Shown here: one piece after another, positions 25,130 to 33,595 of the stretch
Numbering within the stretch: the first letter of the stretch is position 1
How the letters are laid out: every line of letters starts with the position of its first letter
Assembly (NCBI GenBank): GCA_017984635.1
Contig: JAGNZC010000014.1
Span: 1 to 62,316 of the forward strand
Origin: Crocinitomicaceae bacterium
GTDB taxonomy: Bacteria > Bacteroidota > Bacteroidia > Flavobacteriales_D > Crocinitomicaceae
Direction of reading: 5' to 3'
Length of the DNA stretch: 62,316 bases
Translations under genes and position numbers: made by a program
The notes under the pieces: model-generated
Told to the model about the DNA's origin: nothing
The model's database searches: none
Seen by the model: the letters and a program-made list of their open reading frames with translations, nothing else

Positions 25130-26278
25130 TTAGCAAACCGTTAATAAACTAAACACATAAGAAAAACGTGAACTTTCAGGAACAGCTAGTAAGATTTGAT
25201 CGCCTACTTTCAACTTTCCACTGTTTAATAAACCATCTACCATCATATAAATTGATGCTGCACCCACATTTCCTTGGTAAGATAAATTGGTAAACCATTT
25301 TTCTTTTGGGATTTCAATATCGTATTCTTTTAGAGCATCGTAGATTTTATCTTCAAAAAAGTGGCTAGACATATGCGGTAAAAAATAAGCCACTTCATTC
25401 ACGTCAACTCCTTTTTTTACAATTGTTTCTTTCAATTTTTTAAAGCCCAATTTTACGATGTTTTCACCTAATAATTTCACATCTTGCTTGATACTCAATA
25501 TCGATTTTTCATAAACTTCAGTAGGAGTATAATCCATGTAACTTTTCAAGGTTCCATCAGGATTTTTATCAGCGGCCATGTACATACATGCTTCAGCTTC
25601 ATTAGCAAAAGAGAACCCTTCAATCCAATCTACACGAAGAGAAATACCATTTTCACTTTTCTTATTTTCCAATAAAAAAGTAGATGCGCCATCAGAAAGC
25701 ATCCATCTTAAAAAATCTTTTTCAAATGCTAAAAATGGATTTTCTTCTAATTCAACTAAGCGTTTCACTTCTAATTCAAATTGATCTGCTCTTAAAATAC
25801 GGGATAAACGTTCGGAACCACTTGAAATCGCTTTGCTTTTTTCGCCTAATTTTATCGCCATATAAGCATATTTGAAGGCATGCATTCCTGAACAACAAAC
25901 GCCGGCAGGAGAAACAACTTCAATCGTATTAGAATCTGGAAGCCAACCATGCACCATCACTGCGTGAGAAGGCATCATTTGATCAGGACTTGAAGTCCCA
26001 CACGATAATAAATCTACTTCTTTTAACTCATCTGGTCGCTTATCAAAAAGTTTACGAACAGCTAGTGCTACCATTTCAGCATTCGTATGTGTTGGCGTTC
26101 CATCAGGTTGAATAGCATAAAAGCGATTCAATATTTTATTATTTCTTAATACAATTCTTCTTGATTTTGATGTTTGATCATTGATAACGCCCAAAAATGT
26201 TTCCATTTCATCGTTTGAAATAGGTTCATTTGGAAAAAAAGAAGCGGTTCTAGTGATGTATACTTCGTTTAAATTCAT
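25130..26278 (-). CDS. darB: DarB-like ketosynthase (KAS III type) of dialkylresorcinol synthesis
   Basis: The 382-residue FabH-fold enzyme has the nucleophile C129 in AGVCCSGMHAF, the histidine in LPHMSSHFFED and the asparagine in NLSYQGNVGAAS. DarB joins two acyl units to give the 1,3-diketone that DarA then cyclises and aromatises to a 2,5-dialkylresorcinol, the alcohol half of flexirubins. It overlaps darA by four bases (ATGA). The divergent, FabH-like sequence and this pairing are the basis for the name. Confidence 0.85.
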   Translation of the reverse strand: MNLNEVYITRTASFFPNEPISNDEMETFLGVINDQTSKSRRIVLRNNKILNRFYAIQPDGTPTHTNAEMVALAVRKLFDKRPDELKEVDLLSCGTSSPDQMMPSHAVMVHGWLPDSNTIEVVSPAGVCCSGMHAFKYAYMAIKLGEKSKAISSGSERLSRILRADQFELEVKRLVELEENPFLAFEKDFLRWMLSDGASTFLLENKKSENGISLRVDWIEGFSFANEAEACMYMAADKNPDGTLKSYMDYTPTEVYEKSILSIKQDVKLLGENIVKLGFKKLKETIVKKGVDVNEVAYFLPHMSSHFFEDKIYDALKEYDIEIPKEKWFTNLSYQGNVGAASIYMMVDGLLNSGKLKVGDQILLAVPESSRFSYVFSLLTVC

Positions 26279-27177
26279 GATTTTTTTAATTCTGTATGAT
26301 AAAAGTAAGACTTTTTTCTTTTAATTTGATTCCTTGTCAATGGGGCTAATAATAATGTGTTAATTATTAACAAGATAGGTGCAACACCAAACAATGCAAC
26401 TAATAAATAAAATCGAAAAGCAACTAACCAATTCTTTTTGTTGCTTTTAGAAGCAATGACTTTTGCCCAAATTTTAAATATTTTTTTGGCACGTTCTTCA
26501 ATAAACAAAATGGAATCGCTGATTTCAATTCCTTTTTGAGCAATTATTTGATCTTGATAAGTTGATAGGTGATCATTTTGAAAATGATTGAATAATAAAT
26601 CCCCAAAAACAGTGCAATTTTTTATGTCTTCATCACTAATACCTGGCAAAGGGAAAATACCCCATTTTTTGGATTTTTTCCCGGTTGACATCCAATGTAA
26701 AATAGTAATTGCGCTAATTAAATTTGGATTTTTATCAATCAACGGAACATTACCGACTAACATGCCACCTGCATCTTCGATTCTCTTTTTAACACTCTCT
26801 TGAGCATTTAACCACATATTTCTTGCCCCAATAACCGTTACAACAGGTGTGTTTTTTATCAACTTTTGAACCATATCGTTTTTTAAAAGTGATGTTGTTG
26901 GAACAGAGGGAGATAAAAACCATGGTTGATATCCTAAAATTATCAAATCGTACGAATCGTGCTTAAATTGAATTGATTCTAGGGGCGTTTCAAGTTCTAA
27001 TACAGAAGCAGGCATTTCTTTGTAAAACGATGCAGATGTCCAAGGAAACGTATATGCTTTAGCCGGATTGATTGTTACAAAATCAATCGTATTTGATGGA
27101 AATGAGCGGGTAAAATTTTCAAGAATTTCAGTTAGTTGTCCTGATTGCGAATAGTGTAAAACCAATATTTTTTCCAT
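26275..27177 (-). CDS. darA: DarA-like dialkylresorcinol condensing enzyme
   Basis: The 300-residue protein starts like Bacteroidota DarA: a flavodoxin-like first strand KILVLHYSQSGQLTEILENF, then YDLIILGYQPWFLSPSVPT. A hydrophobic segment near the C terminus (VAFRFYLLVALFGVAPILLI) suggests membrane attachment. DarA works with DarB to form the resorcinol ring of flexirubin-type pigments. The adjacent overlapping darB and the rest of the cluster support the call. The flavodoxin-like N terminus hints at flavin use in aromatisation, which is my inference. Confidence 0.82.
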   Translation of the reverse strand: MEKILVLHYSQSGQLTEILENFTRSFPSNTIDFVTINPAKAYTFPWTSASFYKEMPASVLELETPLESIQFKHDSYDLIILGYQPWFLSPSVPTTSLLKNDMVQKLIKNTPVVTVIGARNMWLNAQESVKKRIEDAGGMLVGNVPLIDKNPNLISAITILHWMSTGKKSKKWGIFPLPGISDEDIKNCTVFGDLLFNHFQNDHLSTYQDQIIAQKGIEISDSILFIEERAKKIFKIWAKVIASKSNKKNWLVAFRFYLLVALFGVAPILLIINTLLLAPLTRNQIKRKKSYFYHTELKKS

Positions 27178-27182
27178 GATTC

Positions 27183-27626
27183 TTACAATTTTAAATAATT
27201 GGATGATTTACTATAGGCGATCACTGCATTTTTCACATCTGAAGAAAGCGATAAATAGTGTTCCTTCAAGTAAGAAGCATCTTCCTTTAAATTGACTTGG
27301 TACTTTAAAATTTTGGGAGCATTCTCTTGAATCATTATTCTAAGAAAACGAAATTCTGTATTTTTAGGTTGAACCAAAATAGCAGCCTCTAAGGCAATTT
27401 TACCTTCTTTAAATGCTGTTAATTTTTCTTTTGGCGTTTTCATCGATTCCGCTTGTTTCATTTTCAGTGCTCCTGTGTATGCGTCTTTTTCAGCACCATT
27501 CAAGCCTTTTTCAATTTTACTTTGTAAAGCTGTCATAGCAGAAGCATCTGAACCAGCAATAATTTTAAAATACTCAGCTTTAGAAAATGAAGCAACAAAA
27601 ATGAAAAAACCAATCAAAAAATGCAT
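27183..27626 (-). CDS. Secreted protein of unknown function, first gene of the dar operon
   Basis: ATG 27626 is chosen because it lies 25 bases inside a perfect minus-strand -7 box and gives a signal peptide (MHFLIGFFIFVASFSKAEYF); a GTG/TTG start at 27653 would overlap the box. The mature part, about 130 residues, is helical and lysine-rich, with TPKEKLTAFKEGKIALEAAI. I recall small exported proteins of this sort in flexirubin clusters, with no known role. It lies five bases before darA. Confidence 0.65.
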   Translation of the reverse strand: MHFLIGFFIFVASFSKAEYFKIIAGSDASAMTALQSKIEKGLNGAEKDAYTGALKMKQAESMKTPKEKLTAFKEGKIALEAAILVQPKNTEFRFLRIMIQENAPKILKYQVNLKEDASYLKEHYLSLSSDVKNAVIAYSKSSNYLKL

Positions 27627-27650
27627 GTTATCAGCTAAATTAATGAAAAA

Positions 27651-27685
27651 CAAAAATACATTAATCCTTGCTATTTTAAGTCAAA
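27651..27685 (-). promoter_or_regulatory. Promoter of the dar operon
   Basis: On the minus strand TTTG (27685-27682) is followed after 23 bases by TATTTTTG (27658-27651), both matching the Bacteroidota consensus. It drives the roughly 8.5-kb operon ending at 19116. Confidence 0.6.
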
Positions 27686-27703
27686 GTTGGAGAAGAAATT
27701 TAC

Positions 27704-27730
27704 TTTGTAAGTGAGGAATCATTATTTTTG
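27704..27730 (+). promoter_or_regulatory. Promoter of the divergent glycosyltransferase
   Basis: TTTG at 27704-27707 and TATTTTTG at 27723-27730 face right, with 15 bases between them, which is shorter than the usual spacing. The box ends five bases before the ATG at 27736, so the transcript may be nearly leaderless. Confidence 0.45.
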
Positions 27731-27735
27731 TAGGA

Positions 27736-28899
27736 ATGAATTCATCTGAAGATTTTAAACAGTTAAATGCATGTGTGATCATGCCAACGTACAACAATTC
27801 TAAAACGCTTGAACGAGTGTTAAATGGGTTGTTAAATGAAGTTGAAGGGACTAGAATTATTGTGATCAATGATGGCTCAACAGATGATACACCTTTAATT
27901 TTAGAAAAATACAGAACACGCATTGAACTTCTTGCAAATGAAACCAATCAGGGAAAAGGATTTTCCATCAGAAAAGGATTTAAAAAAGCGATAGAACTTG
28001 GTTTTGAAAATGCAGTAACGATTGACTCTGATGGGCAACATTTCCCAAGTGATCTTCCTGTATTACTTAAAATTGCACAAGAAAACCCCGGTTGTGTAGT
28101 AATGGGTTCAAGAAATATGGAACAAGCAGGCGTGCCTCAAAAAAGTTCCTTTGGCAATAAATTCTCTAACTTTTGGTTTTTAGTGGAAACCGGTATTTCA
28201 TTGCCAGATACGCAAACAGGTTATCGCATGTACCCACTGAAACCGCTCAAAAACATGCGTTTATTTACTACTAAATTTGAGTTAGAAATTGAAGTAATCG
28301 TTCGTTTGGCATGGAAGAACATTTCATTTATTCCCGTTCCAATCCATGTGCTTTACGATCCTACTGAACGTGTTTCTCATTTTCGTCCCGGAAGAGATTT
28401 TTTTAGAATTAGTGTTTTAAATTCAGTATTAGTAACCTTGGCTCTATTGTTCTATTTCCCTAGAAAGTTGTTTTCTAAAGGTACATTCAACAAAATCAAA
28501 GAGGAAGCTATAAAATCAAATGAAACAAATGCAAAAAAAGCACTATCCATTGCTTTTGGGATTTTTATGGGGATTTTTCCTATTTGGGGCTTTCAGCTGT
28601 TAATTGGCATTCCTTTCGCCTATTTTTTCAGATTAAACAAAGTGTTATTCATTGCTGCGGCAAACATTTCTATTCCGCCGATGATACCCTTTATTTTATA
28701 TACAAGTATGCTTTTTGGACAACTATTTTTTACTGGTGAAATAGATTCAAGTGCATTGTTGCATATAGACTTTCAATCGATAAAATCAAATCTCATACAA
28801 TACACTGTTGGCGCCATTATTTTTTCTGTTATTGCTGGAACAATCGCGTTTTTACTTTCCTATAGCTTCTTGTCAATTTTCAGAAAAAAACACGGTTAA
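27736..28899 (+). CDS. Family 2 glycosyltransferase fused to a DUF2062 membrane domain
   Basis: The 387-residue protein has an N-terminal GT-A domain (CVIMPTYNNSKTLE, INDGSTDDT and the TIDSDGQH metal site; residues 10-220). This is followed by a DUF2062 module with membrane helices (KALSIAFGIFMGIFPIWGFQ, then SIPPMIPFILYTSMLFG). The fusion points to a membrane-bound dolichol-phosphate-mannose-synthase-like transferase. It lies divergent to the dar operon and converges on the dehydratase operon, so it is a likely member of the pigment cluster. Aryl polyene loci often carry a glycosyltransferase. Confidence 0.85.
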   Translation: MNSSEDFKQLNACVIMPTYNNSKTLERVLNGLLNEVEGTRIIVINDGSTDDTPLILEKYRTRIELLANETNQGKGFSIRKGFKKAIELGFENAVTIDSDGQHFPSDLPVLLKIAQENPGCVVMGSRNMEQAGVPQKSSFGNKFSNFWFLVETGISLPDTQTGYRMYPLKPLKNMRLFTTKFELEIEVIVRLAWKNISFIPVPIHVLYDPTERVSHFRPGRDFFRISVLNSVLVTLALLFYFPRKLFSKGTFNKIKEEAIKSNETNAKKALSIAFGIFMGIFPIWGFQLLIGIPFAYFFRLNKVLFIAAANISIPPMIPFILYTSMLFGQLFFTGEIDSSALLHIDFQSIKSNLIQYTVGAIIFSVIAGTIAFLLSYSFLSIFRKKHG

Positions 28900-28908
28900 A
28901 AACTCACT

Positions 28909-29274
28909 TTAATGATAAAAAGCGGTCATTTTTAAAAACACTTTTTCATCGCATTGAATCTGAGCATTCACTTTTAGCAATCCTTCCTCAGATGGTGAAC
29001 AATCAAGAATAATATTGATTTCTTGGAATTCCACTGGGTTTAATATTGCTAATAATTTACATGTAGACATTTTTTTAAGTACTGCTGTTTTACCTAAAAA
29101 TTCTCCGACCATCTCTTTGACCATTTCCATTTCAACAACTCCAGGTGTTACAGGATTATTTGGAAAATGGCCATCAAAAATAGCATGACTTTTGTTTAAT
29201 AATAAACGACTTTTTAATCCTGTTGCTGATTTTTCTATTGACTGAATTTGATAAAAATTATTTTTTAGTATCAT
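28909..29274 (-). CDS. FabZ-like 3-hydroxyacyl-ACP dehydratase (hotdog fold)
   Basis: The 121-residue hotdog protein carries the FabZ-type motif FDGHFPNNPVTPGVVEMEMV, whose histidine and following glutamate are catalytic. It would remove water from 3-hydroxyacyl-ACP to leave the trans double bond in the polyene. It is last gene of the 41240-28909 operon and lies nine bases from the converging glycosyltransferase. With the ApeP-like protein at 35092 it makes two dehydratases in the cluster. Confidence 0.82.
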   Translation of the reverse strand: MILKNNFYQIQSIEKSATGLKSRLLLNKSHAIFDGHFPNNPVTPGVVEMEMVKEMVGEFLGKTAVLKKMSTCKLLAILNPVEFQEINIILDCSPSEEGLLKVNAQIQCDEKVFLKMTAFYH

Positions 29275-29276
29275 CT

Positions 29277-29903
29277 TTAAAAAGTTGTGAATTTTGAATC
29301 TAAAATTGCTTTATTGAGTTGAACACTTGAAAAAGTATACACGAGCTTTTCAGTGTCGTTTTCTTTAATCATTAACTCCTTCAAGGTGCCATCTTTTTTT
29401 GAAAAAATCAATTGAATTCCTGCAATATATTTAGCCATTCTTTTATTTTTAGGCGTTAAAATAAGTTTATAATTGACAGCGTTTTCAAAATAATTAAGCT
29501 TAAATTCTTTGGAATCAAAAAATGATCCTGAGAACATTTTCACCATTAAATCTTGTATTTTTCTAATTACTTTGAGAGCAGAAACATTCGTGATTTCTTT
29601 CCCGTTTTCAAAATATTTAATCGATTGATCGTTGATCAAGAGAATTTTTTTTTGGGGAGCACTATGTTCAAAACGAATTTTACCCGCTTGCTTATACCAC
29701 AAGGAACCAGATGATTTTTGGGGATCTTTTAACATGGACGAAAACCTTGTTTCGGTAAAATCCGCCGTAATTGTATAGGTTGATGCTTGTTTTTCTTTTA
29801 TTAATTTTTTGCAAACTAGCGAATTTTCGCAAGGTTGATAGTCTTGTGCGACACTTAAAAAAAACGAAAAAACGAGACTAAAAAGAAGAAGTACTTGTTT
29901 CAT
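29277..29903 (-). CDS. LolA-like periplasmic lipoprotein/lipid carrier
   Basis: The 208-residue protein has a signal peptide (MKQVLLLFSLVFSFFLSVAQ) and the LolA beta-barrel pattern: SSMLKDPQKSSGSLWYKQ, IRFEHSAPQKKILLINDQSI. LolA-like proteins are regular members of aryl polyene clusters and probably carry the hydrophobic pigment across the periplasm. It overlaps the deacetylase gene by four bases. It is likely a paralogue of the housekeeping lolA, so no symbol is given. Confidence 0.85.
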   Translation of the reverse strand: MKQVLLLFSLVFSFFLSVAQDYQPCENSLVCKKLIKEKQASTYTITADFTETRFSSMLKDPQKSSGSLWYKQAGKIRFEHSAPQKKILLINDQSIKYFENGKEITNVSALKVIRKIQDLMVKMFSGSFFDSKEFKLNYFENAVNYKLILTPKNKRMAKYIAGIQLIFSKKDGTLKELMIKENDTEKLVYTFSSVQLNKAILDSKFTTF

Positions 29904-30658
29904 TTAAAAAGAGTATTGATGTTAGAATCATTGATAAATTGAAGGTTTTTTTGTTCACTTTTTTCTAAAAACTGGGGTAAAGCATTCGCTGTAACCGCTA
30001 AATTATCATGCATTAAAACTATAGATCCTGGTTTAGCTAGAAATTGTAATCTTTTAACCAGTTTTTCAGGTGTTTTATACACGGTATCATACGATCTTTT
30101 ATTCCATCCAATAGATTTTAATTGCAATTGCTGAATCACTGCCGCAATTTTTGGATTCGTAAAGCCAATTGGTGGTCGAAACAACATTATTTCTTTTTGA
30201 CATATTTGTTGAAGTGTTTCTTTTCCAATTTGCACCTCATCTTTCACTTTTTTTCTTGACATCATTGCAAATATAGGCGAATGGTGTTGCGTGTGATTTC
30301 CAATTAAATGTCCATCTCGTTGAATTTGTTGTACGATTTCAGGATATTGTTTTGCTTTTTCGCCAATTAAAAAAAACAGTGCTTTGATATTGTACTGTTT
30401 TAATGTAGCTACTATTCTTGGTGTGGTTTCTGGGTCGGGACCATCATCAAACGTAAGTAATATGGCTGGCTTTTGAATGCGAGAAGTAGATTTTACAAAA
30501 TAATTCAAGCGCATAAAAATCACACCTGCTGACAGCACAAAGAAAAATAATAGTGCAAGTCGTAACCACCATTCATTCCTAATGCTTGAATTTGGAGCCA
30601 CAATCGCACAAACAATAGCCGCAATAAGAACTAAGGACACAAATAGTCGGTGTTTCAT
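29900..30658 (-). CDS. Polysaccharide deacetylase-like (NodB-domain) protein
   Basis: The 252-residue protein has two N-terminal membrane helices and then a NodB domain: ILLTFDDGPDPETTP holds the metal/catalytic Asp pair, GNHTQHH the two histidine ligands, and LFRPPIG and VLMHD complete the site. It would remove acetyl or similar groups at the envelope. Tight coupling with LolA and the KS partner genes shows it belongs to the pigment operon; its substrate there is unknown. Confidence 0.85.
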   Translation of the reverse strand: MKHRLFVSLVLIAAIVCAIVAPNSSIRNEWWLRLALLFFFVLSAGVIFMRLNYFVKSTSRIQKPAILLTFDDGPDPETTPRIVATLKQYNIKALFFLIGEKAKQYPEIVQQIQRDGHLIGNHTQHHSPIFAMMSRKKVKDEVQIGKETLQQICQKEIMLFRPPIGFTNPKIAAVIQQLQLKSIGWNKRSYDTVYKTPEKLVKRLQFLAKPGSIVLMHDNLAVTANALPQFLEKSEQKNLQFINDSNINTLFK

Positions 30659-31566
30659 TGTTCCGTTTTTTTAAGCAAAATAAAACCTACTTTATTTGCC
30701 ACTAAATCGTTAACCACAAGTGTATATTTTTTGTTTTCTTTTAGCAGCCAATCATGCGCCATGTGCAAAGCAAAAGCTGAAGCTGTGTGATAAAATCCAG
30801 TATAATTTTTATAATTATAACCCACTTGATGGGAAGAAAGAATCTGATCATTAGCAGCAAATACTGCATCAATTTGCGACAGATTGATACCATTTTGTTC
30901 CAAAAACTTTGCAAGTAAAGCATCGTTATCTGAAGCAGAAAAATGCATTTCAACTGCTACTAACTCAACAGGACTTGTTTTTTGATCCAATACTAAAAAC
31001 GTTGCTCCAGCTGTGAATGCAACTGTAGAGTGAATCAATGAATCATTCAAACGGTTTAAAAAATCGATTGCTTCATCTGCTGCACCCGCAAGCACATTCG
31101 CTTTTCCAGCTTTTACGCATAAAAGTGCATCTTGTAGAGCAATTTCAAAAGACAAACTATTTTGAGTGTGCGTCATATTGTACGCATGATTTTTCAATTC
31201 TAATGAAATTTGACCCGCAATCGTATTGTGCGTTGACTGAATGAAAGAAGTAGGTGATAAAATACTACCAGCAGTTGTATGTATCGTTTTTAAGAATTTT
31301 TCTGTATCAGTTAAACAACCTAAAGCGGTTCCAACACTAATTGCCTCAAAAGGTGTTTCGCAGGATGCTTGGCAGTACTTTGAAGCAGCAATCGCCATGC
31401 GTAAAATGGGGCTTAATCTTCTTAAAGCTGCAGGAGCAATGTATTCTTTATAATCGGGATGAATCAGTGAACTGTTCTCGTCTAAAGTAACAATAGAATC
31501 CCAAATATTCTTTTTTGCAAATGCATCTTGATGAGCAATGGAAGTAATAGAATGAATAAATGCCAT
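30655..31566 (-). CDS. Ketosynthase-like chain-length factor, polyene operon copy
   Basis: The 303-residue thiolase-fold protein keeps QSTHNTIAGQISL but has QNSLS where active KS enzymes have ACSSS, so it lacks the nucleophile. It is paralogous to the KS-like protein at 19116. It is shorter than full KS enzymes (about 400). It starts one base after the KS stop and probably forms a heterodimer with that enzyme. ACP-KS-CLF order is the same as in the dar operon. Confidence 0.8.
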   Translation of the reverse strand: MAFIHSITSIAHQDAFAKKNIWDSIVTLDENSSLIHPDYKEYIAPAALRRLSPILRMAIAASKYCQASCETPFEAISVGTALGCLTDTEKFLKTIHTTAGSILSPTSFIQSTHNTIAGQISLELKNHAYNMTHTQNSLSFEIALQDALLCVKAGKANVLAGAADEAIDFLNRLNDSLIHSTVAFTAGATFLVLDQKTSPVELVAVEMHFSASDNDALLAKFLEQNGINLSQIDAVFAANDQILSSHQVGYNYKNYTGFYHTASAFALHMAHDWLLKENKKYTLVVNDLVANKVGFILLKKTEQ

Positions 31567-31567
31567 A

Positions 31568-32746
31568 TCAAATTTTACTAAAGATTATAGTTGAGTTATT
31601 CCCTCCAAAACCAAAAGCGTTGGATAATACATGCGATACGGGTGCTTTTGTAACCGATTGAATAGGTACTAAATTAGTTTCAACAATAGGTGTTGCAAAA
31701 TTTAAATTTGGAAAAAGTACACTTTCTTGAATACTTAAAATTGAAATAACAGCTTCTATACCACCTGAAGCGGCTAAGGTATGTCCTGTATACGATTTTG
31801 TTGAACTAAAAGGCGGTACTTTTTCACCGAAAACTGTTTTAATAGCATGCGATTCCGACAAATCATTGTTGGGTGTTGCTGTTCCATGTGCATTGATGTA
31901 ATCGATTTCTGAAGGATGTAAGCCAGCAACAGTAAGTGCTTCAGTCATTGACAAAACAGCACCTGAACCATCTGGAGATGAAGCGGTTTGATGATATGCA
32001 TCACAAGCATTACTCCAGCCAGACAAGATTGCTAATGGCTTTTTATCTGACTGAGATAGTGAATAGTCACTTTCTAGTACGATAAAACCAGCGCCTTCTC
32101 CTAAATTCAACCCTTTACGTGTTTCGTCAAATGGGCGACACCATTCTTCGTCAAAAATCATCAAAGAATTAAACCCTGCAATAGTAAATTGGCTTAAACC
32201 ATCCGTTCCTCCAACAATTACTCGGTCTAATTGCCCTGCTTGAATCATTCTAGCGCCCATCATGATAGCGTTAGTTGCTGAAGAGCATGCGGTGGAAATC
32301 GTATTATAATACACATCAATTCCAATTTCTTCAGCAATTTGTTGGGTAGTAGTGCCACTTGGATGATTGCGGTAAACGTCTAAATTATCCTGTTCACCAT
32401 TTAAGAATTTTAAATATTCTTTTTCACTGACATCCATTCCGCCAACAGAGGTGCCTGAAATCAAACCAGTTCGAATATTATTATTCAATTCATGTGAGGT
32501 AAATGCTTCTTTTGCTGCAATCATTCCCAAAAGCGCTGTTCTAGAAGCTTCTTTTTTTAATCCGAAATATTGAACCAATTCATCATTCGAAAAAGAAATT
32601 TCTCCCACTTTATATTTTTCTGAATATGGTTTTTGACTTTGTCGAATACCCGTTTTTTCAGCATACAATGCCGCGCTAATTTCAGCAACATTATTGCCTA
32701 ACGCCGCAATTGCACCATATCCAGTAATATAAATTTTTGTTGACAT
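31568..32746 (-). CDS. Beta-ketoacyl-ACP synthase II-type (KS-alpha), polyene operon copy
   Basis: The 392-residue FabF-like enzyme has C154 in STACSSATN, the histidine in INAHGTATPNND and the second histidine in SYTGHTLAASGG. It shares this pattern with the dar-operon KS. Its start overlaps the ACP stop by one base. It condenses malonyl-ACP onto a growing chain together with the following cysteine-less partner. Which chain, aryl polyene or alkyl, cannot be told from sequence. Confidence 0.88.
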   Translation of the reverse strand: MSTKIYITGYGAIAALGNNVAEISAALYAEKTGIRQSQKPYSEKYKVGEISFSNDELVQYFGLKKEASRTALLGMIAAKEAFTSHELNNNIRTGLISGTSVGGMDVSEKEYLKFLNGEQDNLDVYRNHPSGTTTQQIAEEIGIDVYYNTISTACSSATNAIMMGARMIQAGQLDRVIVGGTDGLSQFTIAGFNSLMIFDEEWCRPFDETRKGLNLGEGAGFIVLESDYSLSQSDKKPLAILSGWSNACDAYHQTASSPDGSGAVLSMTEALTVAGLHPSEIDYINAHGTATPNNDLSESHAIKTVFGEKVPPFSSTKSYTGHTLAASGGIEAVISILSIQESVLFPNLNFATPIVETNLVPIQSVTKAPVSHVLSNAFGFGGNNSTIIFSKI

Positions 32747-33000
32747 TAGCTATTTTTCTCGATGTAATCAGCCATGGTATTAATCGATTCAAAAATCATT
32801 CTACCTTCTGCTGGATTTTCAATTTTAATCCCATAATGACTGTCTAATAAAACGATTAATTCTAATGCATCAATCGAATCTAAACCTAGCCCATTTTCAT
32901 TAAATAATTGGGCATTGTCATCAATGTCAGACACTTGCATGTCTTCAATGTTTAATTGTTCAATGATTTGTGCCTTTAATTTTTCTTTTAACTCACTCAT
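32746..33000 (-). CDS. Acyl carrier protein, second copy
   Basis: This 84-residue ACP has the phosphopantetheine serine in GLGLDSIDALELIVLLD, followed by SHYGIKIENPAEGR. It matches the dar-operon ACP closely, including the PA(D/E)GR segment, so the two triads probably arose by duplication. It overlaps the KS-like gene upstream by eight bases and the KS downstream by one. Confidence 0.9.
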   Translation of the reverse strand: MSELKEKLKAQIIEQLNIEDMQVSDIDDNAQLFNENGLGLDSIDALELIVLLDSHYGIKIENPAEGRMIFESINTMADYIEKNS

Positions 33001-33595
33001 TTCTATATTGTTTATAAATTTTTTCTACTGTTTCTGTTAAAGAATGTTCGGTTGAATTTTCTACTAAAAATACAAAACATTCTTTAGTTTTTAATGGATG
33101 ATCTTCTACCCATGCACAAAGGCAAAATTTAGCTCCCTTTTGAAAAGCTAATTTAAGTTGAATTTCAAAAAAAGCAGCAGTAAATTGCTCTTGAATAAAA
33201 AAACAACTTTCACCATACCATTTATATTTTATGGCCAATTCACCTGTAACGATATTTGGCAATGTGTAAACAAATAAGGATGGACTAGGTGCTTTAAATT
33301 CAGTGTAGGAAGAAATAAACTTTGTGTCAAATTCACTACTCGATGATGTATTTGAAAATAGCAAAGTTAAATCTTCCTCAGCTATAGCTTGTTCTGGTAG
33401 TGAATCCGCGATTAATTCTACTGCTAAAAGGGCCATTTTAGATAATCCATCCATTTTATGAAATTTTGGATAATCCAATTTTAGATGAATATACAGCTCT
33501 TTCGACCAATTTTCATTCTCTAGAAAAGAGCAAACCTTTGTACCATTCACGAATGCTCCGAATTCAGAAAGATAGCTACTAGTAATTAATTTCAT
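32993..33595 (-). CDS. Half-length ketosynthase-like protein
   Basis: ATG 33595 sits in an ATGA overlap with the preceding KS and gives 200 residues; a longer frame to 33667 would run inside that gene. The sequence resembles only the N-terminal half of a KS-fold chain (VNGTKVCSF ... LPNIVTGELAIKYKWYGESCFF), about half the usual 400 residues. No C-terminal HGTG or GHT histidines are present. It may be a dedicated non-catalytic partner of the KS upstream. Loose similarity makes this call tentative. Confidence 0.6.
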   Translation of the reverse strand: MKLITSSYLSEFGAFVNGTKVCSFLENENWSKELYIHLKLDYPKFHKMDGLSKMALLAVELIADSLPEQAIAEEDLTLLFSNTSSSSEFDTKFISSYTEFKAPSPSLFVYTLPNIVTGELAIKYKWYGESCFFIQEQFTAAFFEIQLKLAFQKGAKFCLCAWVEDHPLKTKECFVFLVENSTEHSLTETVEKIYKQYRNE

